NCBI GenBank assembly: GCA_023105745.1 | Contig: JALGQZ010000001.1 | Coordinates: 68,032,937-68,096,936 of the forward strand | Origin: Austropuccinia psidii | Lineage: Eukaryota > Basidiomycota > Pucciniomycetes > Pucciniales > Sphaerophragmiaceae | DNA: 64,000 nt | Reading direction: 5' to 3' | Shown here: in pieces, positions 22,100 through 34,504 of the stretch | How the letters are laid out: each line of letters starts with the position of its first letter | Position numbering within the stretch: position 1 is the stretch's first letter | Notes under the pieces: model-generated | Told to the model about the DNA's origin: nothing | The model's database searches: none | Seen by the model: the letters and a program-made list of their open reading frames with translations, nothing else | Position numbers and translations under genes: made by a program

Positions 22100-22735
22100 G
22101 TGAGGAAAATTTCCCAGCCAGGGAAAAGCCTGAGTGAAGATCATGTTTTGTTCAATGGTCTTCACTTTTTTCCATCCAGAGCACAATTGTGCATTCTGAA
22201 TACTGGTGTCAAAAATTCTCTTAAATTTTTTGTTTTTTCTTCTCTCTCTGATATGTTTTACAGTATTCTCATTGATTCTGGTGCTACCAACTCATTTATT
22301 GCAAATCAGTTTGTTCACAAGTATTCTTTGACCATGTCAGAACTCCCAGAGAAGATTCCCCTTATTATTCTTGACTCCTCAGAGTCTCCTTCTCTATTTG
22401 TGACTCACCATACTAGATATATGGTTGAGCTCCCTTTGTTCTCAAGCTTTGAATGGGACATTTTAGTCATTGATACTCCCAAGGGAGAAGACCTCATATT
22501 GGGCTTTGACTTTCTTAATCATTTTAATCCATATATTTATTGGAGGCAAGGGCTGATCACCTTTAATGCTGATCATAAGGACTATTATGATCCTTCAAAA
22601 TCTTTCAGTAATGACTTTTCTTCTGCCAAATCATGTGCAGCTCTGGTTGGTGATTCGAGAACACCATCATTTCCATCTTCTGTCCATATTCCTTCCCTTA
22701 ATTCCCATCAGTCATTACTATCATCTAGAGATTAA
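22100..22735 (+). pseudogene. pol: Family A protease segment, copy 2
   Basis: By eye identical to copy 1 (14197-14832), including intact DSGATNSFIA and the TAA that ends it at 22733-22735. Confidence 0.85.
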
Positions 22736-23563
22736 GTCTTCAAAGAGATTCAAGATGTTGGAGAAGATAATTCTGTATCTTCACCCCATCTCTTCTTTTG
22801 GAATATGGACCTTCCTCCTTCATCTTATCATGACTCCCTGGAGGAGTTGTGGGATGAAGAGGAAGAGCCAGAAGAAATAGAAACCATGATGAAGGTTGTT
22901 TCTCCTGTCTATCACCAGTACTTGGATGTATTCTCCAACGTGAAAGCAGAGAAACTTCCTTCTCACTGCACCTGTGATCATCATATTGAGCTTGAGGGGT
23001 CTCTACCTCCAGTTGGGGTGATCTACTCTTTATCAAACCAAGAGTCAGATACACTCAGGGCCTACATTTCAGAGAATTTAGAGAAAGCTTTCATCTGGTC
23101 AAGCTCCTCTTCAACAGGAGCACCTGTCCTCTTTGTCAAAAAGAAAGATGGTGGCCTCCATTTGTGTGTTGATTACCGCAAACTCAATGCTGTTACTAGG
23201 AAGAACAAGTATCCTGTTCCTTCTATGAATCAGCTTCTTACTGTTTTCAATGGTTCTTCTATCTTCTCCGAGATTGATTCACGTGGTGCATATAACCTGC
23301 TCAGAATCAAGCAAGTTGATGAACATTTGACATGTTTTAGAACTAAATATGGCAGCTATGAGTATTTGGTTATGCCATTTGGGCTCACAAATGCTCCTGC
23401 CTCTTTCCAAAACCTTGTCAATGATATTTGTTATGATCTTCTTGATATTTATGTTGTGGTTTATTTGGATGACATTATGATCTTTTCCAAATCTGCAGAA
23501 GAACATTTCACTCATATGTCCACTTTTCTTTCCAGACTCAGAGCCAATAACCTCTTTTGCTAA
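22736..23563 (+). pseudogene. pol: Family A reverse transcriptase segment, copy 2
   Basis: Same as copy 1: YLDD present, ended by the same one-base insertion. Just beyond, copies 2 and 3 read 'gaccaagcaaaag' where copy 1 reads 'gaccaagaaaaag', one of few copy-specific differences. Confidence 0.85.
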
Positions 23564-23610
23564 GGCCTCCAAGTGCCTGTTTCATGTTACTAGTGTAGAG
23601 TATTTGGGTT

Positions 23611-24159
23611 ATGTTGTTTCTTCTGAAGGCCTCAAGATGGACCAAGCAAAAGTCCAGCAAATTCTCAATTGGCCACCTCCAAGAGACCTCAAGGCTCTTC
23701 AATCATTCCTTGGCTTTGCCAATTTTTAATTATTCAAAGAAGATTAGTTCACTCACAAGTTTCCTCAAGAAAGATTCCCATTTTCCCCTCAATGAGGAAG
23801 CTCTTAGACAGTTTCATCAACTCAAAGAGGCCTTCACCACAGCTCCAATCCTTTGTCACTTTGATCCTTCTCTACCCACCATTGTAGAGACTGATGCATC
23901 AGATTATTCCTTGGGTGCTTTACTGAGTCAGATTTCTGACTCAGGAAAACATCCCATTGCATTTTATAGCCTCAAGCTTCTCCCAGCTGAGCTCAATTAT
24001 GAGATTCATAACAAGCAAGTCCTTGGCATAGTCTGGGCTCTCAAGCGCTGGAGAGCTTTTCTCCTTTCTCTTTCCTCCTCTTTTGAAGTTCTCACTGATC
24101 ATTCATCACTTCAATATTTTATGTCTTCAAAGGTTCTCACTTGCCGCCAAGCCTGCTGA
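23611..24159 (+). pseudogene. pol: Family A RNase H segment, copy 2
   Basis: Carries the same 16-bp deletion in the RT-RNase H linker and the same TGA after CRQAC as copy 1. The RNase H Asp motifs remain. Confidence 0.85.
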
Positions 24160-24432
24160 GCTAAATTTATCTCTGAATTCCATTTTTCAATCACCTACCG
24201 CCCCGGGCGCTTGGCTACCCTTCCAGATGCTTTATCACGTCAGGACAACGTTTACCCAGAGGGGGGAGATTTTATCAGAAATAATCCAATGAATTATAAA
24301 AAAATAATCAAGCAAGTTAAAATTCAAGCCTCAAAATTCTTTGCAGTCAATGTGGAAGCATTTTCAAATTTGATTGAATAAATTCAGAAGTCATTATGGC
24401 AAGATTCTCAATATAGAAGTATTCTTCAAGAT

Positions 24433-25830
24433 TTGGGTAAAGGTAAATCTGTCCAAGATTATTCTCTTGATTCCTCCTCCCAACTTCTCCTGTTCAAAGA
24501 TTGGTTGGTGGTCCCAAATGACCCCACAATTCAACTCAGCATACTTCAAAAAAGGCATGACTCTCCTCTAGCTGGACACCCTGGCCAAGAGAAGACTCTC
24601 AAATGTGTCAAGCGGGATTTCCACTGGTCCGGAATGACTCAATTCATCAAGGATTATGTCTCATCCTGTCAACAGTGCTCAAGAAACAAAAATATTCACC
24701 ACAAGAAGTTTGGACTCCTCAAACCTCTTTCAATTCCAAATGGTCCTTGGATTTGTCTTTCAATGGATTTCATCACTCAATTGCCACTGTCCAATTCCTT
24801 TGACACAATCCTTTTCATAGTGGACAGATTCTCAAAAATGGTGGTTTTCATTCCAACAATGTCTTCAATAACTTCATTAGATTTGGCCCATTTATTCATA
24901 AAGAATATTTTCTCAAAGCATGGCCTTCCTTCAATCATTTTTGGTCATAGAGGTTCTCTTTTTGTTTCTTCCTTTTGGACCAATCTTTGCAGGCAGCTTA
25001 AGATTTCAAGAGATCTGTCAACTGCTTATCATCCAGAAACTGATGGACATACAGAGAGGGTAAATCAGATACTAGAACAGTACCTTTGGATGTATGTCAA
25101 TTATCATCAAGATGATTGGCACACCTGGCTCCCTCTGGCTGAATTTGCCTACAATAACTCCGGCCACTCTTCAACAAAACAATCACCATTTTTCACTGTT
25201 TATGGAAGAGATCCACATTTTTACTCAGTTCACATTACTCAAGATACTCCTGCTGGAAAGTTATCAACAAAAATCCAATCAGTACAGCAAGATGTCAAGA
25301 GAGAACTTGAAGTTCCCATAAACAGGTCTAAGAGGTATGCAGATAAAATTAGAGCAAGTCCACCTGTTTTCAATCCTGGTGACACGGTATGGCTTTCTTC
25401 CAAGAAAATCAAATCAACTATCCCCACCAAAAAACTTTCTGAAAGATGGTTTGGTCCTTTTCTAATCTTGAAGAAAGTCAGCACTCATGCCTACCACCTC
25501 AAGCTCCCATCTCAATGGAAGTCCATCCACCCAGTCTTCCATATTTCACTATTAGAACAAATCAAGACATCAACAGTCCCAAATAGGCATCAAGAGCCTC
25601 CTCCTCCAATCATCATTGAAGAAGAAGAGGAATGGGAAGTCTCTCAAATACTGGACTCAAAGCTTAAGAGAGGAAAATTATGGTCTTTGGTGGAATGGAA
25701 ACATTTCAGTCAAGATCCAGAAAGATCCACTTGGGAACCAACCAAAAACCTCAATAATTGTCCTGAACTTGTCAAAGATTTTCATTCATTATATCCTGAC
25801 AAGCCTGGGCCCAATTCTTCAAAAGCTTGA
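24433..25830 (+). CDS. pol: Family A integrase-chromodomain, copy 2, catalytic Asp to His
   Basis: 465 codons, same FGHRGSLF lesion (His codon 24946-24948). It differs from copies 1 and 3 by NNSGHSST instead of NNSDHSST. Chromodomain intact. Confidence 0.87.
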   Translation: MGKGKSVQDYSLDSSSQLLLFKDWLVVPNDPTIQLSILQKRHDSPLAGHPGQEKTLKCVKRDFHWSGMTQFIKDYVSSCQQCSRNKNIHHKKFGLLKPLSIPNGPWICLSMDFITQLPLSNSFDTILFIVDRFSKMVVFIPTMSSITSLDLAHLFIKNIFSKHGLPSIIFGHRGSLFVSSFWTNLCRQLKISRDLSTAYHPETDGHTERVNQILEQYLWMYVNYHQDDWHTWLPLAEFAYNNSGHSSTKQSPFFTVYGRDPHFYSVHITQDTPAGKLSTKIQSVQQDVKRELEVPINRSKRYADKIRASPPVFNPGDTVWLSSKKIKSTIPTKKLSERWFGPFLILKKVSTHAYHLKLPSQWKSIHPVFHISLLEQIKTSTVPNRHQEPPPPIIIEEEEEWEVSQILDSKLKRGKLWSLVEWKHFSQDPERSTWEPTKNLNNCPELVKDFHSLYPDKPGPNSSKA

Positions 25831-26630
25831 TTCATTATGGTTCTTGGTGGGGAGAGAAATTACCAAAAGTAAGTCCCACTCCTGGTATGCACCTTTAGGG
25901 GTATTCTACTCTTTTTTTTGTTGTAAGCATCACCTTGGCCACTCTGTGAGCACTTTGCAATTTTGGACACAGATCTTGGCATGTCTTTCAACTTCATTTC
26001 CAATCTTATGGCCATTTTCACTTGGGACAATGGGCCATTCACTTTTCAATTCATTTCCAAGACTTCAAAATTCAAATTTATTCCTTCAACATTTTTTGTT
26101 TTTATTTTTATGGCACCGGCGGGAGTGGTAACTACCAAAAGTAAGTTCCTCTCCTGGTGTGCACTTCCCTGAGGGGTCTACAATCTTGTCAAAACATCAC
26201 CTTGGCCACTTTGTGAGCACCTGGCATCAAATTTCTCTTTCCAGGTCCTTGGCCAATTTAAAAATCAGTTATCAACCTCTGTGATAAAGATTGGAACCTC
26301 CTCAAGATTCATTTCTCTTTTATTTTTTCTTTTCTTATTTTCATTTTCATTCTTTTATTGTTATTTTTATTTTCATTTTAAATTTTCTCTTATAATGTCA
26401 AATTTCATGTCAATATTATCATTCATTTCATTCATCATCAATCCTGAAGCCAATCTCAAAAGAAGATCAAGCAAGTCCTGCATCATATGACAAATTTTTA
26501 ATATCAGTTATTATTTTATTTTCCACTTAAAAGAACTTTCCTCTATCCCACTCTCAATCCTTTCCAATAGTCTCAACAGGATTCACCTTGTATTGGTGCT
26601 CAGGAGCTCACCATTTCAAGATGGGGGTAC

Positions 26631-27996
26631 TGTCACAACCATGGCAATTCACCTCCTTGAATCTCCGTATGGCATATCAAGCCACAGTACTTGTATGGCC
26701 AATTGGCCATATCCATCACCAGTGGCAACTATGGCCATGTCATCATCTTATGGACCATTTATGGCCATTTGTCTTTTGGGGCCTTCATGGCCCTTCACCT
26801 CAATCCAGAAGCCATAGCGGCAATTTATGCCCAATTGGATATTTCTGGTAATTTCCCTCAAAACCAGGGGAAATGGCCCAAATGGCTGTTTTGGCCATTG
26901 GCGCACTTTGCGCACTATGACGCAAAGTGTCCAAAATACACTTTCCCGCCCTTTGGGCCAGTTTTTGGCTAAAAACCCCAAAGGACCCAGAAACACCTTT
27001 CCAAGCTCTGAAGCCATCACATCTATCTTTTTTCCCTCTGTCTTTCCATCTCAAGACCTTTGGGCGTAATCTTCTTTCCAATGAACCAATATGCCATAAA
27101 TAATGTTATATACCATTATGCATCATTTTTCAACAGAAATTCAATGGTGGCATTATCAAATGGTCATTTCAATATTCCAACATGTCATCAAGGCACCCAA
27201 TCATTCAGAGGACTCATCAAGGCTCAAGAGCAAGTGTTTCAGTGTCAAAGACCAATCAGGCCATCAAGACATAATTGGATAATTTCATTCACAGTATTCC
27301 TCCAAGGCAATACTGTTCAACCATTCTCAAGGGATTCAAGAGGCAGTTCATTCATTCATTTGTCAAGTGTCAAAGCTCCACTCAATCCATCTTGGCAACC
27401 ACCTTCATTTCAATACAGTCTGGATCCATCAAGAACTGTATTTCATTTTCAAGTATGGGAAATTCATTCAACCCATTTCAATTTCAATATTAGCCAGCTG
27501 TATCAATTCCCAAAACAGTAAATACAGATCAGGTTTCAGCCTGAAGAACTCAAGCTCCCAGCTTTTCACATATACTGGCTACCCTTTCCACCTTGGGGGG
27601 TTCTTCCCCAGTTAATTAATATATTTTGATTTTATTTTATCTTTATTTATCTTACCATTTTTGTTAAGTGAATACTGATATTATCAATTCAGTAATTTAG
27701 CACCTTTTCTCTTTTCTTTCTTTTCCTGTCAATGGATATTTTGTGGTCATATCCTTACTAATTCCATTGTCCATCTTTGCAGGTTGAAACAGTGATTAAG
27801 GACTTACTTGGTAGGCCCTTTGCCCATTTGGCTTCTCTTTCCTCTTATTGCATCTCATCTTTGTACCTGCATATTTCTGAGAGGAATTCAATTCTTTATT
27901 TTCTTTTCTTTATTCTTTTGGAGTCTTCCAAGTGAGGTCCCTGATTGCTGAGTGCCAGGCCACTCTTGTTTTTTCTGTCCAAGAGGCCTTGTGACA
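26631..27996 (+). mobile_element. Family A LTR3 (1,366 bp)
   Basis: Same length and ends as LTR2. Private changes include 'caaaatacactttc' for 'caaaagacactttc' and 'aacagtaaatac' for 'aacaataaatac'. Shares 'tttcagtgtcaaag' with LTR2, where LTR1 and LTR4 have 'tttcagcgtcaaag'. Confidence 0.92.
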
Positions 27997-27997
27997 T

Positions 27998-28011
27998 TAT
28001 ATTAATTAACT
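27998..28011 (+). promoter_or_regulatory. Putative self-priming site of family A, copy 3
   Basis: Same 14 bases as in copies 1 and 2, complementary to the LTR3 segment at 27610-27623. Confidence 0.5.
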
Positions 28012-28736
28012 CATAATTTTATTTCATCCTGTTCATTCTTTTTTTTTATAATTTCATTCACTCATTTCATTGAAATTATGACTCTTTAATGCTTATGAAC
28101 CTTATGATTCATTGTCACCTGTCGATTTTTTCTCATTCATTCTTCATTCTCAAAATTGGAAGCTGACCCCAATTTTATTTTTGTTTCTCTTTTAAAATCT
28201 TATCTCAAATCATCATTTTTTAATTCACTCATAATTCAGGCATCATCTTAATTTTCATTTGATTTCAAATTTTTCATCAAGTTATTCAGACACATTCTTC
28301 ACATCAAGATTCATATTTGATTCATTCTTCAAGAATTTTGATTTTTTAAAGAAGAACTCACTTGATTTTGATTTGATATAAATTGATATTTACCTCAAGA
28401 AAATTGATTGACCTGAAGATTTCATTGATTTTGCTGATTTTTCACATGGATAATTTTGACATAAATTGATTTTTCTTCAAGAATTCATTTTGATTGATTG
28501 ATTTTCCGCAAGATTTTGATTTTGATTGATTTGACATTTGATTTATTGACTTCAAGTTTTCATTTGATATTTAATTCATTGATTTACCTGAAGATTTCAT
28601 TTGATTTATTGATTTTATTGATTTTCCTCAAGATATTGATTTTGATTTTTGACTTCAAGCATTATTTCAATTGCCTCAAGTTTTCATCTTCAAATATTGA
28701 TTCTTGTTCATTTTATTTCATTTTTTTCCTGAAATC

Positions 28737-29879
28737 ATGCCCATCCAACACTCACCTCCTGCAAGGCAGACAAGATCTCAGGCCAGAACTCAAGCTGTTC
28801 TCACTCCAACTCCCAGGGCTCTTCTTGATGGCACCCCAGAAGTTTCTCAACTGAGGGAAAAATTGGACAGAGGACCCATTTTGGAAGGAGCAGCACCGTC
28901 CAGGAAGGAAGGAAGAGTGCCCAGAAGATCAAGCTCATTCTCAGGAGTAGTTGGCGGATTTCCAGGAACTTCAAGGACAATTTTCAAGGGTCCAGGTAAA
29001 GATGGTGAAGAGGAGGAGAAGAATTCTGTGGAAGAGGAAGGGTCTGATGGTACTGAAGGTGTCCCTGCTCCTGTGGAGGCATCCCAAGGTACTGGAGGGC
29101 CAACTTTAGCCCCGTTTGATCAGTCTGAACCATCTTTATTGGCCATTATGCATCAAATGACTCAAATTACGGCCAATCTTCAAGCAGCTTCATCCTCTGA
29201 AGCATCAAGACCACCAGCCTTCAATACTCCATCTATGAAGGCGCCAGAATGCTTTGATGGGACTCAACCCTTCAAAGTTAGAAGCTTTATTCAGTCTTGT
29301 CAACTGATTTTTCATAATGATCTGGCAAACTTCGCTCAAGACAGAAAGCAGGTCCTTTATGCCACTTCATTTCTCATTGGCAGGGCTGGAAAATGGATTG
29401 AGCCTTATCTTTCCCATCTCACCAATAAAGATCCAAATTACCTTCTCAATTCATGGAAATTATTTGAATATCAACTCTTTACCTTATTTGGGGACCCAAA
29501 TGAAATCAGAAAAGCTGAAGCAGAATTGGATTCTTTAAGAATGAAAGAAGGTGGGCATTTATCCCTATACATTGCTTATTTCAGAAGTCTTTTCTCAAGA
29601 ATTGGAGATTGGGGTGAAAGGGCTCTTATCCATCATTTCAGGAAGGGATTGCCATCCAGGATTTTGGATCAATTGGCCTCCCATCCTTCAATAATTGACT
29701 CTCTTCAAGACTTAATGGATATTATCCTGGAGTTTGATACCAAATACCATGAGAGGCAAAATGAAAAGAATTATCATCAAGAGAAGAAGCCAGAAGCCTC
29801 AAAGTTCTTCAAGCTCAAGTCAAAAGAAGAGGAAGAATTTTTAGAAGAGGGACAAGACCCATTCTTCTTTATGGAATAA
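28737..29879 (+). pseudogene. gag: Family A gag, copy 3, zinc knuckle lost by frameshift
   Basis: As copy 2, with TTA at the copy 1 stop position and the shared downstream frameshift. One private substitution changes EKSYHQ to EKNYHQ near the C-terminus. Confidence 0.87.
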
Positions 29880-30002
29880 AGATTTCAAGTTGATGAATTC
29901 TGAAAAAGAAAGAAGAATCAAGGAGGGTCTATGTACCTATTGTGGTGGGAAGCATAGTCTTGAGTCCTGTTTCAAAAGGCCTCAAAACAAGCTTACCCAA
30001 CC

Positions 30003-30638
30003 GTGAGGAAAATTTCCCAGCCAGGGAAAAGCCTGAGTGAAGATCATGTTTTGTTCAATGGTCTTCACTTTTTTCCATCCAGAGCACAATTGTGCATTCT
30101 GAATACTGGTGTCAAAAATTCTCTTAAATTTTTTGTTTTTTCTTCTCTCTCTGATATGTTTTACAGTATTCTCATTGATTCTGGTGCTACCAACTCATTT
30201 ATTGCAAATCAGTTTGTTCACAAGTATTCTTTGACCATGTCAGAACTCCCAGAGAAGATTCCCCTTATTATTCTTGACTCCTCAGAGTCTCCTTCTCTAT
30301 TTGTGACTCACCATACTAGATATATGGTTGAGCTCCCTTTGTTCTCAAGCTTTGAATGGGACATTTTAGTCATTGATACTCCCAAGGGAGAAGACCTCAT
30401 ATTGGGCTTTGACTTTCTTAATCATTTTAATCCATATATTTATTGGAGGCAAGGGCTGATCACCTTTAATGCTGATCATAAGGACTATTATGATCCTTCA
30501 AAATCTTTCAGTAATGACTTTTCTTCTGCCAAATCATGTGCAGCTCTGGTTGGTGATTCGAGAACACCATCATTTCCATCTTCTGTCCATATTCCTTCCC
30601 TTAATTCCCATCAGTCATTACTATCATCTAGAGATTAA
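30003..30638 (+). pseudogene. pol: Family A protease segment, copy 3
   Basis: Same as copies 1 and 2, including intact DSGATNSFIA and the ending TAA (30636-30638). Confidence 0.85.
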
Positions 30639-31466
30639 GTCTTCAAAGAGATTCAAGATGTTGGAGAAGATAATTCTGTATCTTCACCCCATCTCTTCTT
30701 TTGGAATATGGACCTTCCTCCTTCATCTTATCATGACTCCCTGGAGGAGTTGTGGGATGAAGAGGAAGAGCCAGAAGAAATAGAAACCATGATGAAGGTT
30801 GTTTCTCCTGTCTATCACCAGTACTTGGATGTATTCTCCAACGTGAAAGCAGAGAAACTTCCTTCTCACTGCACCTGTGATCATCATATTGAGCTTGAGG
30901 GGTCTCTACCTCCAGTTGGGGTGATCTACTCTTTATCAAACCAAGAGTCAGATACACTCAGGGCCTACATTTCAGAGAATTTAGAGAAAGCTTTCATCTG
31001 GTCAAGCTCCTCTTCAACAGGAGCACCTGTCCTCTTTGTCAAAAAGAAAGATGGTGGCCTCCATTTGTGTGTTGATTACCGCAAACTCAATGCTGTTACT
31101 AGGAAGAACAAGTATCCTGTTCCTTCTATGAATCAGCTTCTTACTGTTTTCAATGGTTCTTCTATCTTCTCCGAGATTGATTCACGTGGTGCATATAACC
31201 TGCTCAGAATCAAGCAAGTTGATGAACATTTGACATGTTTTAGAACTAAATATGGCAGCTATGAGTATTTGGTTATGCCATTTGGGCTCACAAATGCTCC
31301 TGCCTCTTTCCAAAACCTTGTCAATGATATTTGTTATGATCTTCTTGATATTTATGTTGTGGTTTATTTGGATGACATTATGATCTTTTCCAAATCTGCA
31401 GAAGAACATTTCACTCATATGTCCACTTTTCTTTCCAGACTCAGAGCCAATAACCTCTTTTGCTAA
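30639..31466 (+). pseudogene. pol: Family A reverse transcriptase segment, copy 3
   Basis: Same as the other copies, with YLDD and the same frameshift at the end. Shares the 'gaccaagcaaaag' variant with copy 2. Confidence 0.85.
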
Positions 31467-31513
31467 GGCCTCCAAGTGCCTGTTTCATGTTACTAGTGTA
31501 GAGTATTTGGGTT

Positions 31514-32062
31514 ATGTTGTTTCTTCTGAAGGCCTCAAGATGGACCAAGCAAAAGTCCAGCAAATTCTCAATTGGCCACCTCCAAGAGACCTCAAGGCTC
31601 TTCAATCATTCCTTGGCTTTGCCAATTTTTAATTATTCAAAGAAGATTAGTTCACTCACAAGTTTCCTCAAGAAAGATTCCCATTTTCCCCTCAATGAGG
31701 AAGCTCTTAGACAGTTTCATCAACTCAAAGAGGCCTTCACCACAGCTCCAATCCTTTGTCACTTTGATCCTTCTCTACCCACCATTGTAGAGACTGATGC
31801 ATCAGATTATTCCTTGGGTGCTTTACTGAGTCAGATTTCTGACTCAGGAAAACATCCCATTGCATTTTATAGCCTCAAGCTTCTCCCAGCTGAGCTCAAT
31901 TATGAGATTCATAACAAGCAAGTCCTTGGCATAGTCTGGGCTCTCAAGCGCTGGAGAGCTTTTCTCCTTTCTCTTTCCTCCTCTTTTGAAGTTCTCACTG
32001 ATCATTCATCACTTCAATATTTTATGTCTTCAAAGGTTCTCACTTGCCGCCAAGCCTGCTGA
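31514..32062 (+). pseudogene. pol: Family A RNase H segment, copy 3
   Basis: Same 16-bp deletion and same terminal TGA as copies 1 and 2. Confidence 0.85.
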
Positions 32063-32335
32063 GCTAAATTTATCTCTGAATTCCATTTTTCAATCACCTA
32101 CCGCCCCGGGCGCTTGGCTACCCTTCCAGATGCTTTATCACGTCAGGACAACGTTTACCCAGAGGGGGGAGATTTTATCAGAAATAATCCAATGAATTAT
32201 AAAAAAATAATCAAGCAAGTTAAAATTCAAGCCTCAAAATTCTTTGCAGTCAATGTGGAAGCATTTTCAAATTTGATTGAATAAATTCAGAAGTCATTAT
32301 GGCAAGATTCTCAATATAGAAGTATTCTTCAAGAT

Positions 32336-33703
32336 TTGGGTAAAGGTAAATCTGTCCAAGATTATTCTCTTGATTCCTCCTCCCAACTTCTCCTGTTCAA
32401 AGATTGGTTGGTGGTCCCAAATGACCCCACAATTCAACTCAGCATACTTCAAAAAAGGCATGACTCTCCTCTAGCTGGACACCCTGGCCAAGAGAAGACT
32501 CTCAAATGTGTCAAGCGGGATTTCCACTGGTCCGGAATGACTCAATTCATCAAGGATTATGTCTCATCCTGTCAACAGTGCTCAAGAAACAAAAATATTC
32601 ACCACAAGAAGTTTGGACTCCTCAAACCTCTTTCAATGGATTTCATCACTCAATTGCCACTGTCCAATTCCTTTGACACAATCCTTTTCATAGTGGACAG
32701 ATTCTCAAAAATGGTGGTTTTCATTCCAACAATGTCTTCAATAACTTCATTAGATTTGGCCCATTTATTCATAAAGAATATTTTCTCAAAGCATGGCCTT
32801 CCTTCAATCATTTTTGGTCATAGAGGTTCTCTTTTTGTTTCTTCCTTTTGGACCAATCTTTGCAGGCAGCTTAAGATTTCAAGAGATCTGTCAACTGCTT
32901 ATCATCCAGAAACTGATGGACATACAGAGAGGGTAAATCAGATACTAGAACAGTACCTTTGGATGTATGTCAATTATCATCAAGATGATTGGCACACCTG
33001 GCTCCCTCTGGCTGAATTTGCCTACAATAACTCCGACCACTCTTCAACAAAACAATCACCATTTTTCACTGTTTATGGAAGAGATCCACATTTTTACTCA
33101 GTTCACATTACTCAAGATACTCCTGCTGGAAAGTTATCAACAAAAATCCAATCAGTACAGCAAGATGTCAAGAGAGAACTTGAAGTTCCCATAAACAGGT
33201 CTAAGAGGTATGCAGATAAAATTAGAGCAAGTCCACCTGTTTTCAATCCTGGTGACACGGTATGGCTTTCTTCCAAGAAAATCAAATCAACTATCCCCAC
33301 CAAAAAACTTTCTGAAAGATGGTTTGGTCCTTTTCTAATCCTGAAGAAAGTCAGCACTCATGCCTACCACCTCAAGCTCCCATCTCAATGGAAGTCCATC
33401 CACCCAGTCTTCCATATTTCACTATTAGAACAAATCAAGACATCAACAGTCCCAAATAGGCATCAAGAGCCTCCTCCTCCAATCATCATTGAAGAAGAAG
33501 AGGAATGGGAAGTCTCTCAAATACTGGACTCAAAGCTTAAGAGAGGAAAATTATGGTCTTTGGTGGAATGGAAACATTTCAGTCAAGATCCAGAAAGATC
33601 CACTTGGGAACCAACCAAAAACCTCAATAATTGTCCTGAACTTGTCAAAGATTTTCATTCATTATATCCTGACAAGCCTGGGCCCAATTCTTCAAAAGCT
33701 TGA
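32336..33703 (+). CDS. pol: Family A integrase-chromodomain, copy 3, 10-codon deletion
   Basis: 455 codons. Ten codons (IPNGPWICLS) are missing just before SMDFITQL, the first catalytic Asp. In copies 1 and 2 the lost 30 bp lie between two copies of 'tctttcaat', so slippage between short direct repeats explains it. The frame stays open. The FGHRGSLF lesion is shared (His codon 32819-32821). Confidence 0.87.
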   Translation: MGKGKSVQDYSLDSSSQLLLFKDWLVVPNDPTIQLSILQKRHDSPLAGHPGQEKTLKCVKRDFHWSGMTQFIKDYVSSCQQCSRNKNIHHKKFGLLKPLSMDFITQLPLSNSFDTILFIVDRFSKMVVFIPTMSSITSLDLAHLFIKNIFSKHGLPSIIFGHRGSLFVSSFWTNLCRQLKISRDLSTAYHPETDGHTERVNQILEQYLWMYVNYHQDDWHTWLPLAEFAYNNSDHSSTKQSPFFTVYGRDPHFYSVHITQDTPAGKLSTKIQSVQQDVKRELEVPINRSKRYADKIRASPPVFNPGDTVWLSSKKIKSTIPTKKLSERWFGPFLILKKVSTHAYHLKLPSQWKSIHPVFHISLLEQIKTSTVPNRHQEPPPPIIIEEEEEWEVSQILDSKLKRGKLWSLVEWKHFSQDPERSTWEPTKNLNNCPELVKDFHSLYPDKPGPNSSKA

Positions 33704-34504
33704 TTCATTATGGTTCTTGGTGGGGAGAGAAATTACCAAAAGTAAGTCCCACTCCTGGTATGCACCTTTAGGGGTATTCTACTCTTTTTTTTTGTTGTAA
33801 GCATCACCTTGGCCACTCTGTGAGCACTTTGCAATTTTGGACACAGATCTTGGCATGTCTTTCAACTTCATTTCCAATCTTATGGCCATTTTCACTTGGG
33901 ACAATGGGCCATTCACTTTTCAATTCATTTCCAAGACTTCAAAATTTAAATTTATTCCTTCAACATTTTTTGTTTTTATTTTTATGGCACCGGCGGGAGT
34001 GGTAACTACCAAAAGTAAGTTCCTCTCCTGGTGTGCACTTCCCTGAGGGGTCTACAATCTTGTCAAAACATCACCTTGGCCACTTTGTGAGCACCTGGCA
34101 TCAAATTTCTCTTTCCAGGTCCTTGGCCAATTTAAAAATCAGTTATCAACCTCTGTGATAAAGATTGGAACCTCCTCAAGATTCATTTCTCTTTTATTTT
34201 TTCTTTTCTTATTTTCATTTTCATTCTTTTATTGTTATTTTTATTTTCATTTTAAATTTTCTCTTATAATGTCAAATTTCATGTCAATATTATCATTCAT
34301 TTCATTCATCATCAATCCTGAAGCCAATCTCAAAAGAAGATCAAGCAAGTCCTGCATCATATGACAAATTTTTAATATCAGTTATTATTTTATTTTCCAC
34401 TTAAAAGAACTTTCCTCTATCCCACTCTCAATCCTTTCCAATAGTCTCAACAGGATTCACCTTGTATTGGTGCTCAGGAGCTCACCATTTCAAGATGGGG
34501 GTAC

